A stretch of 56,507 bases of DNA, from contig JANXUB010000192.1 in the NCBI GenBank assembly GCA_025352105.1, positions 1 through 56,507 on the forward strand, written 5' to 3'. The translations under genes and the position numbers were made by a program. This DNA comes from Burkholderiales bacterium. Lineage in GTDB: Bacteria; Pseudomonadota; Gammaproteobacteria; Burkholderiales; Casimicrobiaceae. The notes beneath the pieces were generated by a model. The model was not told the origin of the DNA and did not search any database. It worked only from the letters and a program-made list of their open reading frames with translations. This document shows, one piece after another, positions 44,226-52,270 of the stretch. The stretch's first letter is position 1, and each line of letters opens with the position of its first letter.

Positions 44226-45002
44226 ATGCAATTGATTTCTCGTTTGGGCAACCCTAATCACGCACACTGGCTGTTCGTTGCAGGCTATGCAGCGATACTG
44301 ACGGTGCTGCATTTCGCTATGGGGCCTGTCAGCCAAACAAGCGCGTATCACCAGTTCGTGGATGTGCGCGTCTGGTGCGGCGTGCCGCGCGTCGGTGACG
44401 TGCTGTCGAACGCTGTCATGCTGTGCAGTGGCTTGTTCGCTGCCACTCTGCTTGAAAGAGCACGACGCGACTCGCGGGCAGGTAAAACCGATTGGATATT
44501 TTTCGTGTTCATGATCGGCGCGTTCGGGACCGCCATCGGATCGGGCTTCTATCACTGGGCACCGAGCGATGCGCGGTTGGTGTGGGATCGACTGCCAATG
44601 ACGATTGTTTTGCAGGCCTCACTCGCGCTGGTGATCGCGAACCGATTTGGAATGGCGCTGGGCGAAAACTTTCTTCGCGTTTTGTTGCCACTGGGTGTTC
44701 TAAGCGTCGTCTGGTGGGTGGCGCGTGGCGACTTGTTGCCCTATCTGGTCATTCGTATGGGAGCAGGCTTGTGCGTTATGGTGCTCTTGCTGCGCGGTTT
44801 TTCGTGGCGCGTGGATCGCTGGTTTGTGTTGGCGTTAGCGCTCGATCCTGTACTCACCTGGTTTGAGCATCACGACAGCGATGTATTCTGGTGGACGCAA
44901 CAGACGGTCAGCGGGCACACTGTGAAGCATGTGTTGGCCGGGGTTGCGCTTACCTGTGTTTGCCTGTGGTGGCGCGAAAATGCGGCGAGGCCGCGTGTAT
45001 AG
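44226..45002 (+). CDS. Ceramidase-like (CREST superfamily) integral membrane hydrolase
   Basis: A 258-residue protein with about seven transmembrane helices. The zinc/serine site of alkaline ceramidases is fully present with the right spacing: Ser106 and His110 in SGFYH, Asp121 (WDRLPM) eleven residues later, and His231/His235 in HTVKH. CREST enzymes hydrolyse amide bonds of lipids such as ceramides. Its exact lipid substrate in a bacterium is unknown. It has no close operon partner; the ATG is the first in frame and its ribosome site is weak. Confidence 0.8.
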   Translation: MQLISRLGNPNHAHWLFVAGYAAILTVLHFAMGPVSQTSAYHQFVDVRVWCGVPRVGDVLSNAVMLCSGLFAATLLERARRDSRAGKTDWIFFVFMIGAFGTAIGSGFYHWAPSDARLVWDRLPMTIVLQASLALVIANRFGMALGENFLRVLLPLGVLSVVWWVARGDLLPYLVIRMGAGLCVMVLLLRGFSWRVDRWFVLALALDPVLTWFEHHDSDVFWWTQQTVSGHTVKHVLAGVALTCVCLWWRENAARPRV

Positions 45003-45054
45003 AGTGCAACGCGCGCGCCGAAGTGAATGCGTGAATGCGTGAATGCGCCCCGGC

Positions 45055-45963
45055 CTAGCGCTGACACACCGGACAAAACACGGTTGCGCGCCCGCCATGC
45101 CGCATGAGCTTCAGCGGCGTTGCGCAGACTTTGCACGGTTTTTCATCACGGCCATAGACGAAGTAATCGAGCTGAAAATAGCCCGGTTCGCCTGACGTGT
45201 TTACGAAATCGCGCAGGGTTGAACCGCCTGCATTGATGGCCTCAGTGAGCACGGTTTTCACTTCATGCACGAGCTTCGCGTATCGGGCGAGCGAGATGCG
45301 GTTTGCGGCGCGGCTGGGGTGAATGCCTGCACGAAACAGCGATTCGTTTGCGTAGATGTTGCCGACGCCGACGACGAGCGTGTTGTCCATCAGCGCCTGT
45401 TTGATCGGGCCGGTGCGGCGACGGGTTTCGCGATACAGGTGTGCCGCGTCGAGCGCATCCGTCAGCGGCTCAGGGCCGAGATGTGCGAGGAGCGGTTGTG
45501 CCGCGTCTTCACCGTCGAAGAAATGCATCGAACCGAATCGGCGCGGATCGTTGTAGCGCAAAACATAGGGGCCATCGCGCGTGCTTAGATGCATGTCAAC
45601 GTGATCATGTGTTCTTGGTGTGGGCAGTACGTTGGCTTGGTGCGCAACAAAGCTGCCGGTCATACCCAAGTGCACGAGCAGCGTGCCGGAGCCCTGTGGG
45701 AGCGGTTCTACCGCGATTCCCCGTTGCGACGCCAATCGCGGTGGAACCGCTCCCACAGATTCCGGGGCAGCTAGCCGAAAAAGCAGGTACTTGCTGCGGC
45801 GCTCGACCTGCACCAGCGTGAGCCCAGCGAGTTGCGCTTCAAATTCGGGCGGAATGGGCCAGCGGAGCCTGCGATTGCGCACCACGACACCACCAATTTT
45901 GGCCCCGAGGAGGATCGATTCAAGGCCGCGACGGACGGTTTCTACTTCGGGTAGTTCAGGCAT
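45055..45963 (-). CDS. mutM: Formamidopyrimidine-DNA glycosylase with in-frame repeat insertion
   Basis: A 302-residue bifunctional base-excision glycosylase/AP lyase acting on 8-oxoguanine. Pro2/Glu3 (MPELPEVE), Lys58 in the beta-hairpin RRSKYLL, and the C-terminal zinc finger CKVC...CPVC are intact. Residues about 68-92 (SVGAVPPRLASQRGIAVEPL) are extra: they are encoded by a palindromic element at 45694-45758 and fall in the loop just before LLVHLGMTG. Without them the length is near the normal 270-280 residues, so the enzyme is probably functional. Confidence 0.96.
   Translation of the reverse strand: MPELPEVETVRRGLESILLGAKIGGVVVRNRRLRWPIPPEFEAQLAGLTLVQVERRSKYLLFRLAAPESVGAVPPRLASQRGIAVEPLPQGSGTLLVHLGMTGSFVAHQANVLPTPRTHDHVDMHLSTRDGPYVLRYNDPRRFGSMHFFDGEDAAQPLLAHLGPEPLTDALDAAHLYRETRRRTGPIKQALMDNTLVVGVGNIYANESLFRAGIHPSRAANRISLARYAKLVHEVKTVLTEAINAGGSTLRDFVNTSGEPGYFQLDYFVYGRDEKPCKVCATPLKLMRHGGRATVFCPVCQR
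45694..45758. repeat. REP-like palindrome, GGAGCGG family, inside mutM
   Basis: 25-bp arms at 45694-45718 and 45734-45758 (CTGTGGGAGCGGTTCTACCG type) pair with one mismatch around a 15-bp loop. The arm is almost the same as that of the element at 10357. It is open in the mutM frame. Confidence 0.9.
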
Positions 45964-46022
45964 CTAGCAAGTGTAGAAGCAAGCGTCAAAGCGGCGGCGG
46001 GCGGCGGTGTATGCTCCCGTTT

Positions 46023-47807
46023 ATGAAGTACCTTATCGCACCGTTTTCTTCGAAATTTGCGCCGCTGGTTGCGGCGGTTGCCCTGTGCGTCAGTGGCAGC
46101 TCGTTCGCACAAAGCGCTGTGGCTTCACCTCCCGCTTCGATCAATGATCGCGCGGTGGTCTTGGGCATTCTCGCGGCAGAATTTTCATTGCAGAGCGGGG
46201 ATTTTGCAGCCGCTGCCAATACGTATTACGAAGTCGCCAAACGCAGCCGCGATGCCAAGGTCGCAGAGCGTGCGGTGGATTTGCTGTTGCGGGCTCGACG
46301 CATTGATGAGGCGAAGGAGATCGCCGCGCTGTGGCAGGAGGCCGACGGTGGCTCGGTGCGCCCGCATCAGGTCGCGTTAGCGCTTGCTTTGACCAGTGCC
46401 GACGAGTTTCGGGCGATGGGTGCAATCACAACCATCGCCACGCTCCCGGATGATGTACGTGGCGGAGCCATCATGGACGCGGCGCGCCAGCTCGCGCTCT
46501 ATCGGGATCGCGATTTGGCCGTAAAACTCGCGAGCGTTTTTACGCAGCAATTGCCAAAATTGCCTGAAGCGCACTACGCGCTGGCTGTGGCAAGTACAGG
46601 CAACGAGAACAAGCGCGTTGGCGAGGCATTACTGGCCATTGATCAGGCGTTGAAGTTGAAGCCGAATTGGCCGCAGGCCGTTGCCGTGAAGTCGCGGCTG
46701 TTGCTGGCGCGCGGCCCTGTCGCAACGGGCGTGGAGTTGTCGCCTGGCGCGGCGGCGGTGACGTTGCTGGAAAACGCCATCGCGGCTAACTCAGCGACGA
46801 ACGCGCCTTCTGCAAATTCGACTGTGCCGGTCAAAGACGAGTCGCGCGAACTGCGTCTGGTTTTAGCGCGCACACAATTCGATCTCGAAAAATTCGTTGA
46901 GGCAAGAAAGCTCTTTTTGGCGTTGGCTGATGACGGCATGGAAGACGCCGACGAGATGCGGCTGGCCGCTACGCTTTCCGCGTTTCAGGGCAAGGATTGG
47001 GAAGTCGCGGAGCGCGAGTTCACGGAGTCACTCGCGGCGGATCGCGGTGATCCAGCAGCGGTGTTGTACTACCTTGCGCGCATCTCCGAGGCGCAGCTAC
47101 GTTGGGGCGAGGCCGTCGAGCGGTTTACTCAGGTGCCGCGCGGAGACCGATACTGGGAGGCGCAACTTCGCATTACCGGCGCGCTGGCGCAGGACAAACG
47201 AATGACTCAGGCAATCAGTCATTTGCGAACGCTTCAACCTTCGAGTCCACTGGAGCGGCTGAGCCTTGCGCAGACTGAATCGACGTTATGGCGCGAAGCG
47301 GGCGACAACGTGAAAGCGTTCGCTGCCCTCGAAGCGGCGCTAACGACTGATGCTGACAACCCTGATCTGCTCTATGACAGCGCGATGCTGGCCGAGCGGA
47401 TCGACCGCATGGAAGACGCTGAAAAGCGACTGCGCCGCGTGATCGCGTTGCAGCCGACGCGGGCGCATGCGTTTAACGCGCTGGGCTACAGCTTTGCGGA
47501 TCGCAACATCAACCTCGACGAGGCGCGCACGCTGATCGAAAAGGCGCACGCCATTGCGCCGGAGGACCCTGCCATTCTCGACAGCATGGGCTGGATTGCG
47601 TTCCGGCAGGGTCGGATGGCCGATGCGGAGGGCTATCTCAAGCGCGCGCTAGAAAAATTTCAGGACGGTGAGATTGCGGCGCATCTGGGCGAAGTGCTGT
47701 GGGCGCAGGGTCGTCAGGATGAGGCGAAAAAAGTGTGGGAAGCGCAGCTTAAAGTGCAGCCTGACAGCGACATCTTGAAGAAGACTGTTGCGCGACTTGC
47801 GAAGTAA
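46023..47807 (+). CDS. Exported tetratricopeptide-repeat protein preceding lolB
   Basis: A 594-residue protein with a signal peptide (ending GSSFAQ) followed by TPR units over most of its length; clear ones are NAALAYYEVAKR-like NTYYEVAKRSRDAK at about 65-80, and the C-terminal series from about 425 to 590 (RAHAFNALGYSFADRN, DPAILDSMGWIAFRQGRMADAEGYLKRAL). It probably acts as a periplasmic or outer-membrane-linked scaffold. This position before lolB-ispE is conserved in betaproteobacteria. An ATG at 46011 would add four residues. Confidence 0.85.
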   Translation: MKYLIAPFSSKFAPLVAAVALCVSGSSFAQSAVASPPASINDRAVVLGILAAEFSLQSGDFAAAANTYYEVAKRSRDAKVAERAVDLLLRARRIDEAKEIAALWQEADGGSVRPHQVALALALTSADEFRAMGAITTIATLPDDVRGGAIMDAARQLALYRDRDLAVKLASVFTQQLPKLPEAHYALAVASTGNENKRVGEALLAIDQALKLKPNWPQAVAVKSRLLLARGPVATGVELSPGAAAVTLLENAIAANSATNAPSANSTVPVKDESRELRLVLARTQFDLEKFVEARKLFLALADDGMEDADEMRLAATLSAFQGKDWEVAEREFTESLAADRGDPAAVLYYLARISEAQLRWGEAVERFTQVPRGDRYWEAQLRITGALAQDKRMTQAISHLRTLQPSSPLERLSLAQTESTLWREAGDNVKAFAALEAALTTDADNPDLLYDSAMLAERIDRMEDAEKRLRRVIALQPTRAHAFNALGYSFADRNINLDEARTLIEKAHAIAPEDPAILDSMGWIAFRQGRMADAEGYLKRALEKFQDGEIAAHLGEVLWAQGRQDEAKKVWEAQLKVQPDSDILKKTVARLAK

Positions 47808-47808
47808 A

Positions 47809-48417
47809 TTGTTTCGCGCGCGCTTGGCAGCAGTCGCCAGTGCGACGATGCTGTTATCGGGATGTGCGCTGCAACCAGCAGGATCACCGACGGAATCGCA
47901 GTCGCTCACGGCGGACACCGTCCGAACCCAGTTTTCGCTCTCGGGCCGCTTCAGCGCCAAAAACGGCAACGAACAGGTCAGCGGGCAGTTTCGCTATGCC
48001 CAAAGCGGCGCAGACGGCTCGCTGCGACATATGAGCCTGTTTTCACCGCTTGGAACGCCGCTCGCCGAAATAAACGCTGATCCGCAATCGGCAACGCTGA
48101 CGTTGGCGAACGGTCAGGTTCAGCGCGCCGCTTCGCTGACCGACTTGATGCGCACGGTTATCGATTTGCCAGTGACGGATGCAACGCTTTCTGCGTGGCT
48201 TCAGGGTTTGCCGTTTGATTCGGCGCTGCTTGGCGTGAAAAATGTTGAGCTTGATGCGTCGGGAGCGCCGTCAAGATTTGTTGAATCGGGCTGGGAGATT
48301 GTGATCTCGGCCCGAATGGACGGAAATACCGCTGCGCCAAAACGCATGCGCTGGAGCATGCAGGGTCAGCCGGACACGGAGGTGCGCTGGGTGATCGACG
48401 AGTGGGGCCCGCCATGA
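47809..48417 (+). CDS. lolB: Outer-membrane lipoprotein receptor LolB
   Basis: A 202-residue lipoprotein that accepts lipoproteins from LolA and inserts them into the outer membrane. The signal peptide ends in the lipobox LLSGC; QFSLSGRFSAKNGNEQVSGQFRY and SLFSPLGTPLAEI match LolB. The start is a TTG: 47809 gives a signal peptide MFRARLAAV; a TTG at 47788 overlapping the TPR gene end is also open. It overlaps ispE by 4 bp. Confidence 0.9.
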   Translation: MFRARLAAVASATMLLSGCALQPAGSPTESQSLTADTVRTQFSLSGRFSAKNGNEQVSGQFRYAQSGADGSLRHMSLFSPLGTPLAEINADPQSATLTLANGQVQRAASLTDLMRTVIDLPVTDATLSAWLQGLPFDSALLGVKNVELDASGAPSRFVESGWEIVISARMDGNTAAPKRMRWSMQGQPDTEVRWVIDEWGPP

Positions 48418-49286
48418 CTGCGCCGATGCGGTCGAAGGTGCCGAAACGGCTGGTGCTACCGGCACCGGCCAAACTCAACCTCTTTTTGCATGTCACAGGT
48501 CGCCGAGCGGATGGTTATCACGAATTGGAAAGCGTGTTTGTGCCCATCACGCTGGCGGACACGGTGACTTTGACGTTGCGTGACGACGGAGAAATTGTGC
48601 TGATTGATCCGCCGCCCGGTTTGACCGAGCAAAATGATCTGGCCTGCCGCGCGGCGCGGGCGTTGAAATTAGCCACAGGCACGCCCTTTGGTGTCGACAT
48701 TCATCTAAAAAAAATGATTCCGCAAGGCGGCGGCCTGGGTGGCGGTAGCTCGGACGCGGCTACCACCTTGCTGGGGCTCAATCGACTGTGGAAGTTGGGG
48801 CAATCGCGCGATCAGTTGCGCGCGATTGGGGCAACGCTTGGCGCGGATGTGCCATTCTTCATCTTTGGCCAGCCTGCCTTCGCGAGTGGCGTGGGTGAGC
48901 ACCTACTCGCAATGTCGCTCCCGCTGAGCCATTATGTCGTCGCTTTTCCGGGCGTTGGCGTGGCAACAGGGAATGTCTTTACTGATCCCAATCTCAAGCG
49001 AAACACACCCAATGCCCAAAGAAGCGCGTTCGCAGCAAACTTTGGCCGCAACGATTTGCAACCCGTTGCGGAGCGGATTCAACACAGAATTCCGGTGCTT
49101 TGCGAGGATTTTGTTCGAGCGGGAGCAGGGCCGCGCATGACCGGCTCGGGCGCATGCGTGTTTGCGCCCAGCCCGGACGCGACCTCTGCTCAGGCGCTGG
49201 CGATGCAGCTGCGCGGTGCAAACTGGCAATGCTGGGCAGTGAAATCAATCGCGCAGCACCCGCTCATCGGATTCGCGCCCGGTTGA
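48414..49286 (+). CDS. ispE: 4-diphosphocytidyl-2-C-methyl-D-erythritol kinase
   Basis: A 290-residue GHMP kinase of the MEP isoprenoid pathway. LPAPAKLNLFLHVTGRRADGYHEL carries the substrate-binding Lys20, PQGGGLGGGSSDAA is the ATP loop, and MTGSGACVFA is GHMP motif III. The ATG at 48414 overlaps the lolB stop (ATGA). The stop TGA lies inside the -35 region of the tRNA-Gln promoter. Confidence 0.97.
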   Translation: MTAPMRSKVPKRLVLPAPAKLNLFLHVTGRRADGYHELESVFVPITLADTVTLTLRDDGEIVLIDPPPGLTEQNDLACRAARALKLATGTPFGVDIHLKKMIPQGGGLGGGSSDAATTLLGLNRLWKLGQSRDQLRAIGATLGADVPFFIFGQPAFASGVGEHLLAMSLPLSHYVVAFPGVGVATGNVFTDPNLKRNTPNAQRSAFAANFGRNDLQPVAERIQHRIPVLCEDFVRAGAGPRMTGSGACVFAPSPDATSAQALAMQLRGANWQCWAVKSIAQHPLIGFAPG

Positions 49287-49312
49287 ATTGCTGGCGTTGA
49301 CGGTGCTATAAT
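49284..49312 (+). promoter_or_regulatory. Strong sigma70 promoter of tRNA-Gln
   Basis: TTGAAT (49284-49289) and a consensus TATAAT (49307-49312) are separated by exactly 17 bp. It starts on the ispE stop codon. The tRNA begins about 45 bp after the expected start site. Confidence 0.85.
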
Positions 49313-49364
49313 TTAAGGCTTCCTGTGATGATTTGATTTGTCAAAACATCATGAGAAAAAGTGT

Positions 49365-49439
49365 AGGGGAGTCGCCAAGTGGTAAGGCACCGGATTTTGA
49401 TTCCGGTATGCGTAGGTTCGATCCCTTCCTCCCCTGCCA
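49365..49439 (+). tRNA. tRNA-Gln(UUG)
   Basis: A 75-nt tRNA with encoded CCA. The acceptor AGGGGAG pairs perfectly with CTCCCCT; the D arm is GCC-AAGTGGTAA-GGC; the anticodon loop is TTTTGAT with anticodon TTG; the T loop is TTCGATC. The T stem GTAGG/CCTTC contains one T-T mismatch, and the first pair is A1-T72, slightly off the usual form. It lies between ispE and prs, as in other betaproteobacteria. Confidence 0.97.
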
Positions 49440-49451
49440 CACCTACATATC

Positions 49452-49490
49452 AAAGCGGTCTTAGAGCTTCACTCCAAGGCCGCTTTTTTT
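49452..49490 (+). terminator. Rho-independent terminator after tRNA-Gln
   Basis: AAAGCGGTCTT pairs with AAGGCCGCTTT (one G-U) followed by a run of eight T. It separates the tRNA from prs. Confidence 0.9.
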
Positions 49491-49524
49491 TCGATAGTCC
49501 GCAAACCATTGTTTCGAGCCCGCC

Positions 49525-50475
49525 ATGAGTTTCCATGACATGATGGTCTTTACCGGCAACGCGAATGCCAAGTTGGCGCATTCGGTGGTCGAGCATTTGA
49601 GTTTGCGGCTCGGCAAAGCGCAGGTCAGCAAGTTCTCTGACGGCGAAGTGAACGTTGAAATTCTCGAAAACGTTCGCGGCAAAGATGTGTTCGTGTTGCA
49701 GTCTACTTGTGCGCCGACCAACGACAATCTGATGGAATTGGTGATCATGGTTGACGCGCTGAAGCGTGCGTCAGCCGGGCGGATCACCGCCGCCATGCCG
49801 TACTTCGGCTACGCACGTCAGGATCGCCGCCCACGTTCAGCGCGCGTCGCGATTTCGGCGAAAGTCGTCGCCGATATGCTCTCGGCCGTGGGCGTGGATC
49901 GCGTACTGACGATGGATCTGCATGCGGATCAGATTCAGGGCTTTTTCAATATTCCCGTTGACAATATTTACGCGACGCCGATCTTGCTCGCGGATATCTG
50001 GAAGCAGAAATACGAAAACCTCCTGGTCGTGTCACCGGACGTCGGCGGCGTGGTTCGCGCGCGTGCCGTCGCCAAGCGCCTCGACACCGATCTCGCGATC
50101 ATCGACAAGCGTCGTCCAAAAGCGAACGTGTCCGAGGTCATGAACATCATTGGTGATGTGGCGGGTCGCACGTGCCTCATCATGGACGACATCGTCGATA
50201 CGGCCAATACGCTGTGCAAGGGCGCGCAGGCGTTGAAGGATAACGGCGCGGTGAAAGTCATCGCCTACTGCACACATGCGGTGTTGTCGGGCGAAGCGGT
50301 GAATCGTATTGCTGGTGACGCCATCGACTCGCTGGTGGTTACCGACACCATTCCGCTGTCAAAAGAGGCGCAGGCGCTCGGCAAGATTCGCCAGATTTCC
50401 AGCGCGCAATTGATCGCTGAGACGATGCAACGTATTAGTAATGAGGACAGCGTTTCGTCCTTGTTTACAGAGTAA
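49525..50475 (+). CDS. prs: Ribose-phosphate pyrophosphokinase
   Basis: A 316-residue class I PRPP synthetase, making PRPP for nucleotide, His and Trp synthesis. Motifs are [25 protein letters not shown] (ATP-binding), [13 protein letters not shown] with the catalytic His, the flexible loop DKRRPKAN and the PRPP loop [11 protein letters not shown]. Length is standard. The ATG at 49525 matches the family N-terminus, though the ribosome site is weak. Confidence 0.98.
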   Translation: MSFHDMMVFTGNANAKLAHSVVEHLSLRLGKAQVSKFSDGEVNVEILENVRGKDVFVLQSTCAPTNDNLMELVIMVDALKRASAGRITAAMPYFGYARQDRRPRSARVAISAKVVADMLSAVGVDRVLTMDLHADQIQGFFNIPVDNIYATPILLADIWKQKYENLLVVSPDVGGVVRARAVAKRLDTDLAIIDKRRPKANVSEVMNIIGDVAGRTCLIMDDIVDTANTLCKGAQALKDNGAVKVIAYCTHAVLSGEAVNRIAGDAIDSLVVTDTIPLSKEAQALGKIRQISSAQLIAETMQRISNEDSVSSLFTE

Positions 50476-50483
50476 CCATTTAG

Positions 50484-50604
50484 TCCCCTCTTCCCTTGTG
50501 GGAGAGGGTGAGGGTGATGGGGTAGGTGAATGGGCGCGCAGAGAATGCCGCGCTGGCTAACACCCCGTCATCCCAACCTTCTCCCGCGAGGGGAGAAGGG
50601 GTAG
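50484..50604. repeat. CCCTCTCCC-type palindromic repeat between prs and rplY
   Basis: Two hairpins: CCCTCTTCCC-TTGT-GGGAGAGGG (50484-50507), followed by GAGGGTGAGGG, and CCTTCTCCC-GCGAG-GGGAGAAGG (50577-50599). These are outer parts of a common proteobacterial repeat; the copy inside glyS is of the same type. Confidence 0.8.
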
Positions 50605-50701
50605 AGCGATTTTTCCCGTATGCAACAACGCAGGCGGGCCTTTGACGACACACTGGTCGCGGTGTCTCGACAAAACTATTAACCAAACTGGAGTTACAGA
50701 A

Positions 50702-51406
50702 ATGGCAACCGAATTCACCGCGTTCTCGCGGTCAGCGCTGGGCAGTAGTGCGAGCCGCCGCCTGCGTCTTACGGCCAAAGTGCCGGGCATCGTTTATGGC
50801 GGTACCGATAAACCTGAAATGATCGAACTCGATCACAACGCCCTGTGGTACGCCCTCAAAAAAGAGGACTTCCACAGCTCGATCCTGACCATGACGGTCG
50901 ATAGCGCCAAGAGCCAGGTTCTCCTGCGCGACGTGCAATATCACCCGTTTAAGCAGCTGATTCAACACATCGATTTTCAGCGCGTTGATGCGGCCAAGAA
51001 AATCCACATGAAGGTGCCGGTTCACTTCGTGAATCAGGACATCTCGCCTGCGGTGAAACTCTCCGCAGCGGTGGTCAACCACGTCCTCTCCGACGTTGAA
51101 GTTTCGTGCCTGCCAAAAGACCTGCCGAAATTCATCGAAGTGGATCTGCAAAATCTGGTCGCCGGTTCGTCGATTCACGCCTCTGACGTGAAATTGCCCG
51201 ACGGCGTTGCTCTCGTGTTCCATGGCCGTAACAAAGATGCAGTGTTTGCCACCGCATCGATGGTCAAGGAAGAGGCTGCGCCCGCTGATGGCGCACCGGT
51301 CGCAGGTGAAGTTGCAGCGTCCAAGCAGAAGGCTCCGGCCGCGCCTGCTGCCGTGCCGAACAAAGAAGGCGCGAACAAGGACAAGGATCTCAAGAAGAAA
51401 AAATAG
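50702..51406 (+). CDS. rplY: 50S ribosomal protein L25, CTC (long) form
   Basis: A 234-residue 5S-rRNA-binding protein. The N-terminal L25 domain (about 1-95; GSSASRRLRLTAKVPGIVYGG) is followed by the TL5-type C-terminal beta domain (about 100-185) and a low-complexity Ala/Pro/Lys tail ending DLKKKK. TGGAGT lies upstream of the ATG. The order prs-rplY-pth is conserved widely. A terminator follows directly. Confidence 0.97.
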   Translation: MATEFTAFSRSALGSSASRRLRLTAKVPGIVYGGTDKPEMIELDHNALWYALKKEDFHSSILTMTVDSAKSQVLLRDVQYHPFKQLIQHIDFQRVDAAKKIHMKVPVHFVNQDISPAVKLSAAVVNHVLSDVEVSCLPKDLPKFIEVDLQNLVAGSSIHASDVKLPDGVALVFHGRNKDAVFATASMVKEEAAPADGAPVAGEVAASKQKAPAAPAAVPNKEGANKDKDLKKKK

Positions 51407-51424
51407 TCTTCTTCGGTTCGGAAA

Positions 51425-51451
51425 AAGGCTCGCGGTTGCGGGCCTTTTTTT
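51425..51451 (+). terminator. Rho-independent terminator after rplY
   Basis: AAGGCTCGC pairs with GCGGGCCTT around GGTT (one G-U), followed by seven T. Confidence 0.92.
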
Positions 51452-51476
51452 ATTGCATCCGAAGCTACAGCTTTAT

Positions 51477-51583
51477 GCTGAAATCGCCATTTCAATGGGG
51501 CTGGCTGATAAATTGGCTGTAAGTCGATTATTTGCCAAAATGCCGCTTAGCCCCAATGCAGCGGGCTTTTTACTAAAAAGCTG
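51477..51583 (+). repeat. 107-bp structured intergenic repeat, copy 6
   Basis: Starts GCTGAAAT; GGGGCTGGCTGAT is at 51497, GTCGAT at 51523-51528, TTAGCCCCAATGCAGC at 51547-51562, and the end is a GCTTTTT-ACT-AAAAAGC hairpin plus TG at 51583. GGGGCT pairs with AGCCCC, and TTGGC with GCCAA inside it. It lies between the rplY terminator and pth, 51 bp before the pth start. Confidence 0.85.
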
Positions 51584-51634
51584 TTAATCAGCGTTTACAC
51601 TTCGAAACTCCCAATCCATTCGCTCAATCGCTCT

Positions 51635-52270
51635 GTGACTTTCCCCAAACTCCCCATCAAACTCGTGGTCGGCCTCGGTAATCCCGGCCCGGAATACGAG
51701 CGCACGCGGCACAACGCTGGGTTCTGGTTCGCTGAGGATGTTGCGCACGAAATCGGTGGCAGTTTTGCGATTGAGAAGAAGTTTTTCGGGCAGATCGCAC
51801 GGGGTGTCGGCAGCATGAGCGAAGCGCGTGTGTTGAAGCCGCAGACGTTCATGAACCTTTCGGGCCAAAGCGTCGCCGCCGTCGCGAATTTCTACGCCAT
51901 TGCGCCCGCTGAAGTCCTCGTTGCCCATGATGAGCTTGATCTCGAAGCCGGTGACATCAAATTCAAATTCGGCGGCGGTCATGCCGGGCATAACGGCTTG
52001 CGTGACATTCAAGCGAAGCTCGGCACCGGCGACTACTGGCGTTTGCGCATCGGCATCGGCCATCCGCGCGACTCGATTAACGCGCAACAACCCGTTGCGG
52101 ATTGGGTGCTTCAGCGTCCGCGTCGCGACGAGCAGGACGCGATTGAAGTGGCGATTGAGCGCGCGCTCGCCGTCTGGAAATTTTTAGCTACGGGCGATAC
52201 TGAGAGCGCTGTGAAAAACCTGCATACGAAACCGAAGGCTGACAAACCGGCCGACAAGACCGACGTATGA
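51635..52270 (+). CDS. pth: Peptidyl-tRNA hydrolase
   Basis: A 211-residue enzyme recycling tRNA from dropped peptidyl-tRNA. VVGLGNPGPEYERTRHNAGFW holds the catalytic His, HDELDLEAGDIKFKFGGGHAGHNGLRDI the Asp and substrate loops, and RLRIGIGHP is conserved. The start is GTG at 51635 with no clear Shine-Dalgarno. The C-terminus has an extra Lys/Asp tail. The stop overlaps the next gene (ATGA). Confidence 0.97.
   Translation: MTFPKLPIKLVVGLGNPGPEYERTRHNAGFWFAEDVAHEIGGSFAIEKKFFGQIARGVGSMSEARVLKPQTFMNLSGQSVAAVANFYAIAPAEVLVAHDELDLEAGDIKFKFGGGHAGHNGLRDIQAKLGTGDYWRLRIGIGHPRDSINAQQPVADWVLQRPRRDEQDAIEVAIERALAVWKFLATGDTESAVKNLHTKPKADKPADKTDV

Noticed and set aside
43625-44257. Possible gene between ppc and the ceramidase-like gene
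   Set aside because: It overlaps the ppc N-terminus, crosses repeat copy 5 and has no family features or ribosome site.
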